From Candidatus Taylorbacteria bacterium RIFCSPLOWO2_12_FULL_43_20 (GTDB taxonomy: Bacteria > Patescibacteriota > Minisyncoccia > Phycocordibacterales > HO2-43-120), in contig MHSK01000002.1 in the NCBI GenBank assembly GCA_001821295.1, positions 1 to 41,434 of the forward strand: a stretch of 41,434 nt of DNA, given 5' to 3'. This document shows positions 25,264 to 32,482 of the stretch, one piece after another. The notes beneath the pieces are model-generated. The model saw only the letters and a program-made list of their open reading frames with translations. It was not told the origin of the DNA and did no database searches. The first letter of the stretch is position 1; every line of letters begins with the position of its first letter. The position numbers were made by a program, and so were the translations under genes.

Positions 25264-26079
25264 CTAAAGCTTTAAATCAACCGGTACCTGAACATCTTCG
25301 TCTATGTTAAATTTAATCATTATTGGACCGCTTAACGAGCTAGCTACCGCTGGGTCGTCTGACGCGTTAAACTCCTTATCGCCGTTATCAACGTGTATCA
25401 TGGCGAATATCTGCTCTCCATCTGTTACGTCTCTAGATAGCGTAATTTTTACATCACTGTGTTCTCCCGCGTCAAGATATTCCGTATTCCCGATAATTGG
25501 TCCGGGTGCCATTTCGCTGTTTGATTCATGGATTACAACATAACCGCCGTTTTCAAGCACCGCCACATTCAAACTCACCACATTGCCCGGCTTTTGATCG
25601 GAAACATATATTGCGTTTGGTTCTGTAAACAATCCGGTTGTTTCCTCGGTGTTTATTTCAAAAAGGAAGGAGTATTGTCCGGGGTCTATTTGTATACCGC
25701 TCATTTGCTCAGGCTGAACCTCTTTCAGTGTAATTTGCCTGCCCACAATACTATTGGTCTTATCCAGTTCAAATATTTCCTCGGTTTCGCCATTGGGCGA
25801 CGTTACCATGGCACGCACTCTTACGGTGCCTTTTTGAATGCATGTGACATCCTCAGGGCAGCGGCTGTCTTCAATCACCTGAACAGGAGTAATATTTAAG
25901 GTTGCGATACCCCTACTTTCATTGATTTTCACATTAAACTCTCTAGCATCTGCCTGTTCCGCGTTTTCTTGTCCAGACAGTATTGGGACATCACTTTGGT
26001 TTTTTTTCTGTTCGTTATACCAAATAAAAATTAATGCTATTACAACAACAGCCAACAGTGCGATAATTGTTTTTTTCAT
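25264..26079 (-). CDS. Membrane-anchored extracellular protein with DUF7282-like C-terminal domain
   Basis: A 271-residue protein with one N-terminal transmembrane helix (MKKTIIALLAVVVIALIF) and an outside body. Residues about 48-150 form a beta-rich domain with the SRCPEDVTCIQKGTVRVRA pattern often seen in small exported bacterial proteins; its two cysteines may pair. Residues about 165-271 (VVIHESNSEMAPGPIIG, then LDAGEHSDVKITL) resemble the DUF7282 beta-sandwich. No catalytic motif is evident. A role in the cell envelope is likely but unproven. It stands alone between repeats. Confidence 0.7.
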   Translation of the reverse strand: MKKTIIALLAVVVIALIFIWYNEQKKNQSDVPILSGQENAEQADAREFNVKINESRGIATLNITPVQVIEDSRCPEDVTCIQKGTVRVRAMVTSPNGETEEIFELDKTNSIVGRQITLKEVQPEQMSGIQIDPGQYSFLFEINTEETTGLFTEPNAIYVSDQKPGNVVSLNVAVLENGGYVVIHESNSEMAPGPIIGNTEYLDAGEHSDVKITLSRDVTDGEQIFAMIHVDNGDKEFNASDDPAVASSLSGPIMIKFNIDEDVQVPVDLKL

Positions 26080-26374
26080 ATTACAACATTAAATAATAAT
26101 TATTTTAAAAGTCTGAGCATTTCCTCTTCCCCTCTCTTGCTCCGCCGAAGCTCGCTTCGAGCGAGCGGAGTTAGAGGTTTTTTCCTCCCATTTTCTTATT
26201 TGTATCCATCCCCAACGTTACAGTCGGGGCTCCGACTGAAGCGTCGGAGTTGTATATTCGTAATAATTCGTATATTGGTATTTCTAACAACTATTGACTA
26301 ACATCTTCCTTCCTTCAATACTTCAATATTTGAACAATAATATTAAGTATAGATGAATTTCCGTCAAAAATTTA
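26080..26374. other. Intergenic region with repeat fragments
   Basis: No gene is seen. It holds a GCCGAAGCTCGCTTCGAGC-type hairpin (about 26142-26165) and a partial copy of the GTCGGGGCTCCGAC palindrome (about 26224-26250), both from the mosaic repeat family. Confidence 0.45.
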
Positions 26375-26402
26375 CGCCCCGATCGAGTCGGGGCGTTTTT
26401 TT
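26375..26402 (+). terminator. Rho-independent terminator without an obvious upstream gene
   Basis: CGCCCCGA (26375-26382) pairs with TCGGGGCG (26388-26395), followed by seven T. It points rightward, but no plus-strand gene lies in the preceding kilobase. Confidence 0.7.
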
Positions 26403-26409
26403 GGGAGTA

Positions 26410-26500
26410 GGGTGCCTGTTGTATTTTTACTAATCGATCTGGGTAAATGTGCCGCGAAAGCACGTCTTTTAGCAACCAATTTTTACTGAAACAGGCACCC
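26410..26500. repeat. 11-bp inverted repeat enclosing a hairpin
   Basis: GGGTGCCTGTT (26410-26420) and AACAGGCACCC (26490-26500) are perfect inverted repeats around about 70 bases with an inner stem-loop (GTGC/GCAC). It could be a small element or a structured RNA. Confidence 0.45.
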
Positions 26501-26584
26501 GTCAATCTCCAATGTTAACACCATGGTGTTCCTTTCATTAGGGGTGGCGTTACGTGACCTTAATCATAATATCTAACTCAACTG

Positions 26585-26614
26585 AACTGTCAACTATGTT
26601 CCATAGCTTGAACA
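26585..26614. repeat. 30-bp repeat shared with the truncated HAD gene at 41340
   Basis: The inverted copy of these 30 bases occurs exactly at 41340-41369. It includes the small palindrome CTATGTTCCATAG. Confidence 0.75.
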
Positions 26615-26650
26615 TGTATATCTGATTTCTTGGTTAAACCCAATTTTATG

Positions 26651-26732
26651 TGCCGTGGGAGAGATTTGAACTCTCAACTCTTGCGAGATACGCTTCTGAG
26701 GCGTACGCGTATACCATTTCCGCCACCACGGC
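26651..26732 (-). tRNA. tRNA-Leu (anticodon CAG)
   Basis: The acceptor stem GCCGTGG/CCACGGC is perfect, the anticodon loop reads CTCAGAA, the T loop is GTTCAAATC, and there is a long variable arm, as expected for a class II leucine tRNA. The discriminator base is A. CCA is not encoded. It reads leucine CTG codons. It lies just downstream of the housekeeping trpS on the same strand. Confidence 0.95.
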
Positions 26733-26811
26733 AAAATAATGCAGTCATCGCAGCTGCTAATGCAGATGTGATTGCGGCAGCCACGAATGCCGCTCATGCG
26801 AATACTCTAAT

Positions 26812-27765
26812 TTATGAGTAAATAGAAAGACCAACTAATTTTCTAACGGACTCCATCTTTCTGGCCGCTCTTTCTCTCGCTTTTGACCCTCCAATTTTTA
26901 ACACCTCTAGTAACTTTTCCGGCTTAGCGGCGAGCTCGGCTCGTCTCGCGCCGAGCGGAGAGACAAAATCCACAATATCATTAAACAGGGCTTCTTTAAG
27001 AATTTTATATTTACCCCTATTTTCCTCGTACAAAGCAGTCAATGATTTCTCGTCTTTGAATAATCTGTGGATGGCATAAACATTTTTAGGTATATCTGAG
27101 ACAGAATCCGTAACTATACTCATAACAATTTTCTGGATTTTATCCGGGTCTGCGAATAGAGGAATTGTGTTGTCGTGGCTTTTGGACATTTTTTCGCCAT
27201 CTGTACCTGGTACCACTGCAACATTCTTTTCTATCAACACTTCCGGTAATTTGAATATTTTTCCGTATGTTCTATTGAACTTCTCTGCTGTGTCTCTGGC
27301 GTATTCTACATGCTGTTTCTGATCTTGCCCGACCGGTACCATATCCGCGTCTTGGATCAAAATATCAGCGGCCATGAGGATCGGGTAATCAAAAGTGCCA
27401 ACATTGACCTCTCTGCCCTTGGCCATCGCGTCTTTATAGGCATGAGCTCTTTCCAGATACGGCATTGTGGTAAGGGTGTTGAATATCCAAGAGAGCTCCG
27501 TCACTTCGGGTACGTCAGACTGTTTGAATAAAATAACTTTCTCAGGATCAAGTCCGATGGCAAGATAGTCTGTCGCTACGTCTATGACGTTTGAAGCGAG
27601 TTCTTTTGGATCATGCAGAGTCGTCAGAGCGTGGAGATCCGCGATGAAAATATAACATTCATACTCATCCTGTAAATCCACGAATTGCTTCATAGCCCCG
27701 AAATAATTGCCGATATGAGGTCGTCCTGTCGGCTTGACTCCGGAAAGTAATATTTTCTTAGACAT
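26812..27765 (-). CDS. trpS: Tryptophanyl-tRNA synthetase, housekeeping type
   Basis: A 317-residue class I synthetase of normal bacterial length. SGVKPTGRPHIGN holds the HIGH-type motif, and GEKMSKSHDN is the canonical KMSKS loop. The Cys set of the iron-sulfur subtype is absent. FIADLHALTTLHDP near 40 and PVGQDQKQHVEYARD near 145 are TrpRS hallmarks. The extended -10 box TGATATAAT (27772-27780) ends 6 nt before the ATG, a leaderless arrangement like other host genes. Two further TrpRS genes lie 8-11 kb away and are of a different subtype, so this one is probably the resident enzyme. Confidence 0.96.
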   Translation of the reverse strand: MSKKILLSGVKPTGRPHIGNYFGAMKQFVDLQDEYECYIFIADLHALTTLHDPKELASNVIDVATDYLAIGLDPEKVILFKQSDVPEVTELSWIFNTLTTMPYLERAHAYKDAMAKGREVNVGTFDYPILMAADILIQDADMVPVGQDQKQHVEYARDTAEKFNRTYGKIFKLPEVLIEKNVAVVPGTDGEKMSKSHDNTIPLFADPDKIQKIVMSIVTDSVSDIPKNVYAIHRLFKDEKSLTALYEENRGKYKILKEALFNDIVDFVSPLGARRAELAAKPEKLLEVLKIGGSKARERAARKMESVRKLVGLSIYS

Positions 27766-27771
27766 AAAAGC

Positions 27772-27780
27772 ATTATATCA
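27772..27780 (-). promoter_or_regulatory. Extended -10 box of the housekeeping trpS
   Basis: TGATATAAT on the minus strand ends 6 nt before the ATG, so the transcript should begin at the start codon. Confidence 0.6.
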
Positions 27781-27835
27781 ATAATTAGCGCAAATTGAAG
27801 TATCAGTATTCTCTTCCCCAAACAAGCTATTGAAG

Positions 27836-28017
27836 CTGACGAAGCTCCCGCTCCCCCTCTTCCTCTTCCTATCTTTTACTCCGCCGATCGCTTCGAGCGA
27901 AGTGGAGTTAGAGGGGAAGTGCCTCGCCCCGAGGCAATGGGGTGTCTTAGTTTATACCCCTTTTTTAAAGGGAAGTCCCCAGCACCTATTTTTATCTGAT
28001 AAAAATAGGTGCTGGGG
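27836..28017. repeat. Mosaic repeat copy 5 and a 19-bp perfect hairpin
   Basis: The first part carries the AGAGGGGAAGTGCCTCG module and a TCGCTTCGAGCGA hairpin. At 27977-27995 and 27999-28017 a perfect 19-bp stem with a 3-base loop is formed (arms begin CCCCAGCACCTATTT). No T-run follows, so it is not a standard terminator. Confidence 0.65.
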
Positions 28018-28192
28018 GATGGTGTGTCTTTCTTCACACCGTCTTTTTTGAATTTACAATTTTTTTGGAATTTGTTATTTGGTGCTTCGTGCTTATCTAA
28101 GATGAGGTATTGTCTTCTTGCATTCCTCCTCCAAACTTACCTACTGATATAATTCGCTATAGCGTAAAATAGCGGTATGTGAATTATTGTTA

Positions 28193-28324
28193 TAGGACTT
28201 ATGCGTTAGATGTCATTCCCGCGAAAACGGGAATCCAGAGTATGCAGATAAGACATGGATTCCCGCTTTCGCGGGAATGACAGATGGAGAATAAGTTTAA
28301 ATAAACCGAATTGCGTAAGTCTTA
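28193..28324. repeat. MITE-like element, family 1, copy e
   Basis: Ends are TAGGACTTATGCG and TTGCGTAAGTCTTA; the inner inverted pair TCATTCCCGCGAAAACGGG/CTTTCGCGGGAATGAC is intact. It lies 22 bp after the end of the GHKL ATPase gene. Confidence 0.85.
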
Positions 28325-28346
28325 TGTTAAAAGACTGCGGTCATGT

Positions 28347-29900
28347 TTACAAAAGATGAGATTGGCCTGATGTTTCGTCGCCTGTCTTACTCCACGACGA
28401 TAATAATTTGGCTAAAAATTCCTGCGGGTGCTTGTCTGGAGCGACAAAGTCGGCGAGCACAAGGCCGACAACAACAAGTATATGATACTCCTCCTGCTTA
28501 GTGGCCAGCGACTTTTTCCAAACGGGATGAAGAGTATTGATTGACACCGTGTCATCTATCATTCGTCCGAGCGCTTCTGGCATATCAGACAGTTCTTCCA
28601 GAGCCAATATTAGCCCTTTTTTACTCTTTGCCGGCGAATTTTGGGATTTTTGCTTTTTGTCAAAACTATCGGAGGTTTGGGGTTCGTTTGGATCTTTTTT
28701 TGATATCTTTGGCTCGTTGTCAGAGACTGATAGTGATTCTCCGCGTGAGTTCTTTAATCCGCCCTCTCCTGCTTTCCCTCGGCGAGCTCCAAACAAACTT
28801 TCAAGCTCGGGAAATTCGGTTGACATTGTTTCCAGCGCTGTTTCAATCTGGCGTTCGAGAGGCCTGATGCTTTTAGCTGTATCTCGTTCCTTATCCGCGT
28901 ATTCACCCAGAGATCTAAGTACCGGCAACACGCCCTGTTGGACGGCTTTACGAAGGCGGTAGAATTTTTTCAAGTGAGACGCGTCAGTCAGGAAATCACT
29001 CTTATTGGTAGTTAGTAATTCTGAAAGCATCGGGATTTCTACAACTCCGCACAATGCTTCAGCGCTCTTTGGCATAATGCCCAGCCATTCCCAGCCAGTC
29101 TTTATGACCTTGCCGTAAGTAGAAACAGAAAGTCCGGAAGCGATAGCGTGTTCATTGGGCGAACGCCCTGCCAAGCGTGCCAGAAAACCCTGCTCAAGTA
29201 CTTTCTTTGTGAGGAAACCCGCGCCTATCGGTCTATGGCCCTTTCCCAAGTAAATATGAAAACCGTTGTCTACTCGCTGTTCAGTATGTGGCAGTTCAAG
29301 CAACTTGCCGTTTATAAAAAATTCAATGCCCTTCTTATAGACGAATTTCAGAATTTCCTTAGTTAGAAATTCATTCAGCAGAGGATAATAATGTTTAATG
29401 ATAGTATCGCGAACGAAATCCTCCCTCATGAGATGAGATTCAGCGTCGGTAAAATACATAGAAACACTTGTACCTCTCGGATACGGCACAGCTCCCACTG
29501 CAGGCACGAATTTCCAAGGAGCTCTGTACTGATTTGTCAACCTCCACTCTGTCGCGGCTCGCGACCCTCTGCCTCCCTTGCTTTCGGTGACCACTTTATC
29601 CGCGAGAAGTAGCGAAAGTTTTGCCCCCACACCGGCAAAACCGATGCCTTCCCCCCTCACCTTTTTGGATGCCGCGATATTGTGATAATCTCTGAGAGCA
29701 GTCCTCTTCATTCCAACTCCATTGTCTACGCAACGCATGAAATACTCAGCACTATTGACAGTAAATTCAATGCGTGTTGCTCTCGAATCCAAGGCGTTGG
29801 CTATGAGCTCCGTAAGAATGACCTCTTCAAGAGGCGAGCTATAGCTATCACGCATATCCTCCAAAAGATGCTTTAAATTGACACGCGTCTCATTTTGCAT
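28347..29900 (-). CDS. GHKL (Hsp90/MutL-type) ATPase domain protein, unknown role
   Basis: A 517-residue cytoplasmic protein. The N-terminal Bergerat fold is clear: ELIANALDS (N-box, about 31), DNGVGM (G1, about 59) and GEGIGFAGVGAK (G2, about 84). There is no HisKA helix or receiver, so it is not a two-component kinase. The middle (about 180-340) resembles the transducer part of Hsp90/MORC-like ATPases; a Lys/Ser-rich linker (about 385-440) is probably disordered, and a helical C-terminal domain follows. Proteins of this layout occur in DNA-repair and defence contexts, but nothing here fixes the function. It appears monocistronic. Confidence 0.8.
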   Translation of the reverse strand: MQNETRVNLKHLLEDMRDSYSSPLEEVILTELIANALDSRATRIEFTVNSAEYFMRCVDNGVGMKRTALRDYHNIAASKKVRGEGIGFAGVGAKLSLLLADKVVTESKGGRGSRAATEWRLTNQYRAPWKFVPAVGAVPYPRGTSVSMYFTDAESHLMREDFVRDTIIKHYYPLLNEFLTKEILKFVYKKGIEFFINGKLLELPHTEQRVDNGFHIYLGKGHRPIGAGFLTKKVLEQGFLARLAGRSPNEHAIASGLSVSTYGKVIKTGWEWLGIMPKSAEALCGVVEIPMLSELLTTNKSDFLTDASHLKKFYRLRKAVQQGVLPVLRSLGEYADKERDTAKSIRPLERQIETALETMSTEFPELESLFGARRGKAGEGGLKNSRGESLSVSDNEPKISKKDPNEPQTSDSFDKKQKSQNSPAKSKKGLILALEELSDMPEALGRMIDDTVSINTLHPVWKKSLATKQEEYHILVVVGLVLADFVAPDKHPQEFLAKLLSSWSKTGDETSGQSHLL

Positions 29901-29941
29901 GGTATTTTGCGATTTGACACCATCATAGCACCGAATATCCT

Positions 29942-29987
29942 AAATCCACAACATGCTATAGTACATATTAACTTGTAACGGCACTAG
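29942..29987. repeat. Family-3 MITE fragment
   Basis: The right half of the family-3 element (ACATGCTATAGTACAT, then TTAACTTGTAACGGCACTAG) is present without a left end. Confidence 0.7.
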
Positions 29988-30097
29988 TCTACTGAATAAC
30001 GCCACCCAAAGTTATCCCCTCTTCCTCTTCTCACTTTACTCCTCTGTAATTATTTACGAAAAGGCTTAACTCATGTGGCCTTTTTATACTATAATAC

Positions 30098-30229
30098 GAA
30101 TTACGAAACTCTTTTCTCGGCAGGGCTTTTGCGGAACACGGGTATTTTTTTGCTAAAAAATCCCTATGCTCGCCCGTCGGCTTGCGCAATGTTCCGCAAA
30201 AGCCCTGCCTTCGACGAGTTTCGTAATTC
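30098..30229. repeat. MITE-like element, family 4, copy a
   Basis: The outer ends GAATTACGAAACTC and GAGTTTCGTAATTC are perfect inverted repeats. Inside, a 19-bp arm (GCAGGGCTTTTGCGGAACA) and its complement, and an inner GGGTATTTTTTT/AAAAAATCCC stem, give a nested hairpin. A direct copy lies at 37337-37470. Confidence 0.85.
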
Positions 30230-30269
30230 AAGGTATAATACTGATACAATGCGTATAATATAAAAAATA

Positions 30270-30833
30270 ATGAATATTGAAATAGAAATAAAAGTGAAAA
30301 TTGATGACATTGAAGGAGTTAGAAAGAAGGTCAATAATTTAGGCAAATTGATAAAATCTATAGATCAGATTGATGACTATTATATTCCATGCCATAGAGA
30401 TTTTTTTGCTGAAAAACCCCATCCAGTGGAATGGTTGAGAATAAGATCAAATCCGGATAAAACCATTTTTGAATATGATAGGTCTATAAACAAAAATGAG
30501 AATGGAATACAAGAATACGCGGAAGAGTATGAAAGTGAAATATCAAACCCCAACGAGTTTAAACAAATTTTAAAATTTCTAAACTTTAGACACGTTATCA
30601 CCGTTAATAAGCAAAGAGAATACTGGATGTGCGGCAATGTAGAAGTCGCGCTTGATCAAATTAAAGGACTCGGTAATTTTATTGAAGTGGAAGCAAAGGG
30701 AGATTTCAACACTGCGACAGAAGCAAGAAATACTTGTGTTCGCTTTTTAGAAAATCTGGGAATAAAAGACGTTGATAATATTCAAATCAATAATGGTTAC
30801 CCGCAATTAATTTTGAAAAATCTGGGAAAATAA
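30270..30833 (+). CDS. CYTH-domain protein (CyaB/ThTPase-like triphosphate-binding fold)
   Basis: A 187-residue protein of the CYTH family. The N-terminal ExExK signature is E4-I-E6-I-K8, and the alternating charged strands that line the triphosphate tunnel follow (WLRIRSN near 52, EYDRS near 65, EYESEI near 87, KQREYW near 112, DQIKGLGNFIEVEAKG near 127). Members hydrolyse or cyclise triphosphorylated substrates such as ATP, thiamine triphosphate or inorganic triphosphate; the substrate here is unknown. TATAAT lies 10 nt before the ATG, directly after a family-4 MITE. Confidence 0.88.
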   Translation: MNIEIEIKVKIDDIEGVRKKVNNLGKLIKSIDQIDDYYIPCHRDFFAEKPHPVEWLRIRSNPDKTIFEYDRSINKNENGIQEYAEEYESEISNPNEFKQILKFLNFRHVITVNKQREYWMCGNVEVALDQIKGLGNFIEVEAKGDFNTATEARNTCVRFLENLGIKDVDNIQINNGYPQLILKNLGK

Positions 30834-30985
30834 TGTTCCTCCAGATAGGGCTTTAGTCCCTATCCGAATGATGGAAGATGTTGATAACTTCCGTGCGTTC
30901 ACTGCGTGCATTTGATAAAATATCCCTATGAAATATTGGAAATCATGGATATCGGGTTTATGTAGTAAAAAGTAATTTAAATATC

Positions 30986-31546
30986 GTGGACATAGAAAAG
31001 TGGGTTGATGACCAGATAAATCAGCCCGAAAAACATCGAGCTAAAATGCCAAAAGAAATGAAAGTGAGAATTAGCTCGATTATATTTTCGGTATGCCTTT
31101 ATTTATCTTTTCATTTTCTACTCATTTTGGACAATGATTTAGAATTATTTTTCAAAATTCCATTTGTAATACTTGGCGCGGCTGTTTCAATTCTAATTGG
31201 TATTTTAATTAACAATTTATGGAACCGATATCCCTACTTTATTAAAGGCGGAGTCTATGGTGGTTACCTAGCTATAATGTTTATTCTTTTTGCATATTTA
31301 TGCATTTTTTTCTCTTATTTTAGTTACGACCAATATGCGGGGCTTGGATGTATTGCATTCTTTGCCTTTGGTCCCGCGTTTATTTCTGCCACGTTAATGG
31401 ATTTTATTCAGCCAATGTTCAATTATGATTGGATATATATAGAAGTTTATTCCGTAATTTATAGTATTCCACTATTTATTGTTATTGGAATAATAATAGG
31501 CCAAATAATAAAGATCTCTAATCATAAAAAAGAGCCCACAGTGTGA
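30986..31546 (+). CDS. Multi-pass membrane protein, unknown function
   Basis: A 186-residue protein from a GTG start. A charged cytoplasmic N-terminus (about 1-28) precedes four or five hydrophobic segments (about 32-48, 57-77, 90-110, 118-135, 155-178). No conserved polar motif suggests transport or catalysis. No Shine-Dalgarno site is visible. It is AT-rich like the neighbouring genes. The gap upstream (30834-30985) contains nothing recognisable. Confidence 0.6.
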   Translation: MDIEKWVDDQINQPEKHRAKMPKEMKVRISSIIFSVCLYLSFHFLLILDNDLELFFKIPFVILGAAVSILIGILINNLWNRYPYFIKGGVYGGYLAIMFILFAYLCIFFSYFSYDQYAGLGCIAFFAFGPAFISATLMDFIQPMFNYDWIYIEVYSVIYSIPLFIVIGIIIGQIIKISNHKKEPTV

Positions 31547-31618
31547 GCTCTGAAATGCTGCTGGTTTAAATATCAGAGCATTGTAGTCTTAGAAAGAACT
31601 AATTCACCGAAGGTGATG

Positions 31619-31759
31619 TCACTGACCCATAACACGGTAGAACATGTAAGCATCGGTGTTGTGATCCATGTATTGCACTGTACCGTTGGTATTGACGAGA
31701 ATCGCTTGAACCTGCCAATCAGTGAGATTGGGAGAGTTTTCAATGATGAGGAAATCGGC
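31619..31759 (-). pseudogene. C-terminal remnant of an exported beta-domain protein
   Basis: On the minus strand a 46-codon frame without a start codon reads FLIIENSPNLTDWQ, then AILVNTNGTVQYMDHN, then FYRVMGQ and a stop. The pattern NLTDW...MDHN...FYRV resembles the last strands of secreted beta-sandwich repeats common in large surface proteins. An in-frame stop sits just before it, so the 5' part is gone. It is most likely a gene remnant. Confidence 0.45.
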
Positions 31760-31787
31760 TTATCAAGGTTAAACCTTGATATAAAAC

Positions 31788-31827
31788 AAACACCCGAACG
31801 GCTTAGCCGTTCGGGTGTTTAAGTGTT
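31788..31827. terminator. Strong 15-bp hairpin, bidirectional terminator candidate
   Basis: AAACACCCGAACGGC and GCCGTTCGGGTGTTT form a perfect stem with a TTA loop. The A/T tails are short, so it may act in either direction or as a structural repeat. An 8-bp palindrome lies just before it (TCAAGGTT/AACCTTGA). Confidence 0.55.
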
Positions 31828-31916
31828 CAATGATTCTACAATGATCCGGTCCATTCCCTTATTCGTGAGAATTAGACAATGAGATGAGAACAACTGCTCG
31901 GAAAAAATATTCACAC

Positions 31917-32432
31917 TCACCTTACTTTAGCGTATACATAGACATCTTTATATTTACCGAACCTTTTTGCGTGTTTCTTCAGTACCCCCTCACGTTTGAA
32001 TCCCGCTCTTTCAATTACACGTTTTGAGCCGGGGTTATCAGTGTGAATATTTGCTGAAATTCGTATAATTTTTTTATCCTTAAACGCATGCTGAACAATA
32101 GCACGTACAACTTCCGTCATAATTCCCCTTCCCCAATATTTTTCGCCAAGCCAATATCCTATAACTCCACTATGTTCATTGTTACGTGTGATGCTAATAG
32201 CTCCAACGGCCAGATCATCAATCACAACTGCAAACGTCCTTTCGTCCATCTTTTTTGACAGATTTTTCTTGATCCACTTTTTTGCGTCAGCTATTTTATA
32301 TGGATAAGGAAATCTATCCGTAAGATTCCACGCGATATTCTTATTGTTTGCGTTTCTTGTTATGGATTCAGCATCTGTCAGTTTCAATGGCCTTAATAGA
32401 GCACGCTTCAACTTAATTACAGGTATTTTCAT
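31917..32432 (-). CDS. GNAT-family N-acetyltransferase (RimJ/RimL-like)
   Basis: A 171-residue acetyltransferase. LRPLKLTDAESITR opens the fold, IGYWLGEKYWGRGIMTEVVRA (about 92-112) contains the acetyl-CoA loop (RGI..E), and the later IHTDNPGSKRVIERAGFKREGVL carries the conserved Asn-Ser/Arg region. This is the RimJ/RimL-like branch, which acetylates protein N-termini or small amines. It lies 50 bp after the membrane kinase on the same strand and could share its transcript. The substrate is unknown. Confidence 0.88.
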   Translation of the reverse strand: MKIPVIKLKRALLRPLKLTDAESITRNANNKNIAWNLTDRFPYPYKIADAKKWIKKNLSKKMDERTFAVVIDDLAVGAISITRNNEHSGVIGYWLGEKYWGRGIMTEVVRAIVQHAFKDKKIIRISANIHTDNPGSKRVIERAGFKREGVLKKHAKRFGKYKDVYVYAKVR

Positions 32433-32482
32433 ATCAATGGCACGGTTGCAACACTCCGAATAACATTAAAAGTGTTGACTAA

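Noticed and set aside
26630-26821. Plus-strand open frame over the tRNA-Leu gene
   Set aside because: It is the antisense of a complete tRNA, so it is not a protein gene.
997-28324. CRISPR array
   Set aside because: The repeats are dispersed by kilobases and are inverted-repeat elements; there is no regular spacer pattern or cas gene.
30031-30249. Open frames across the family-4 element
   Set aside because: They simply translate the inverted repeats and recur with the element.
31613-31822. 69-residue plus-strand frame
   Set aside because: It runs through a strong hairpin and is antisense to a recognisable protein remnant.
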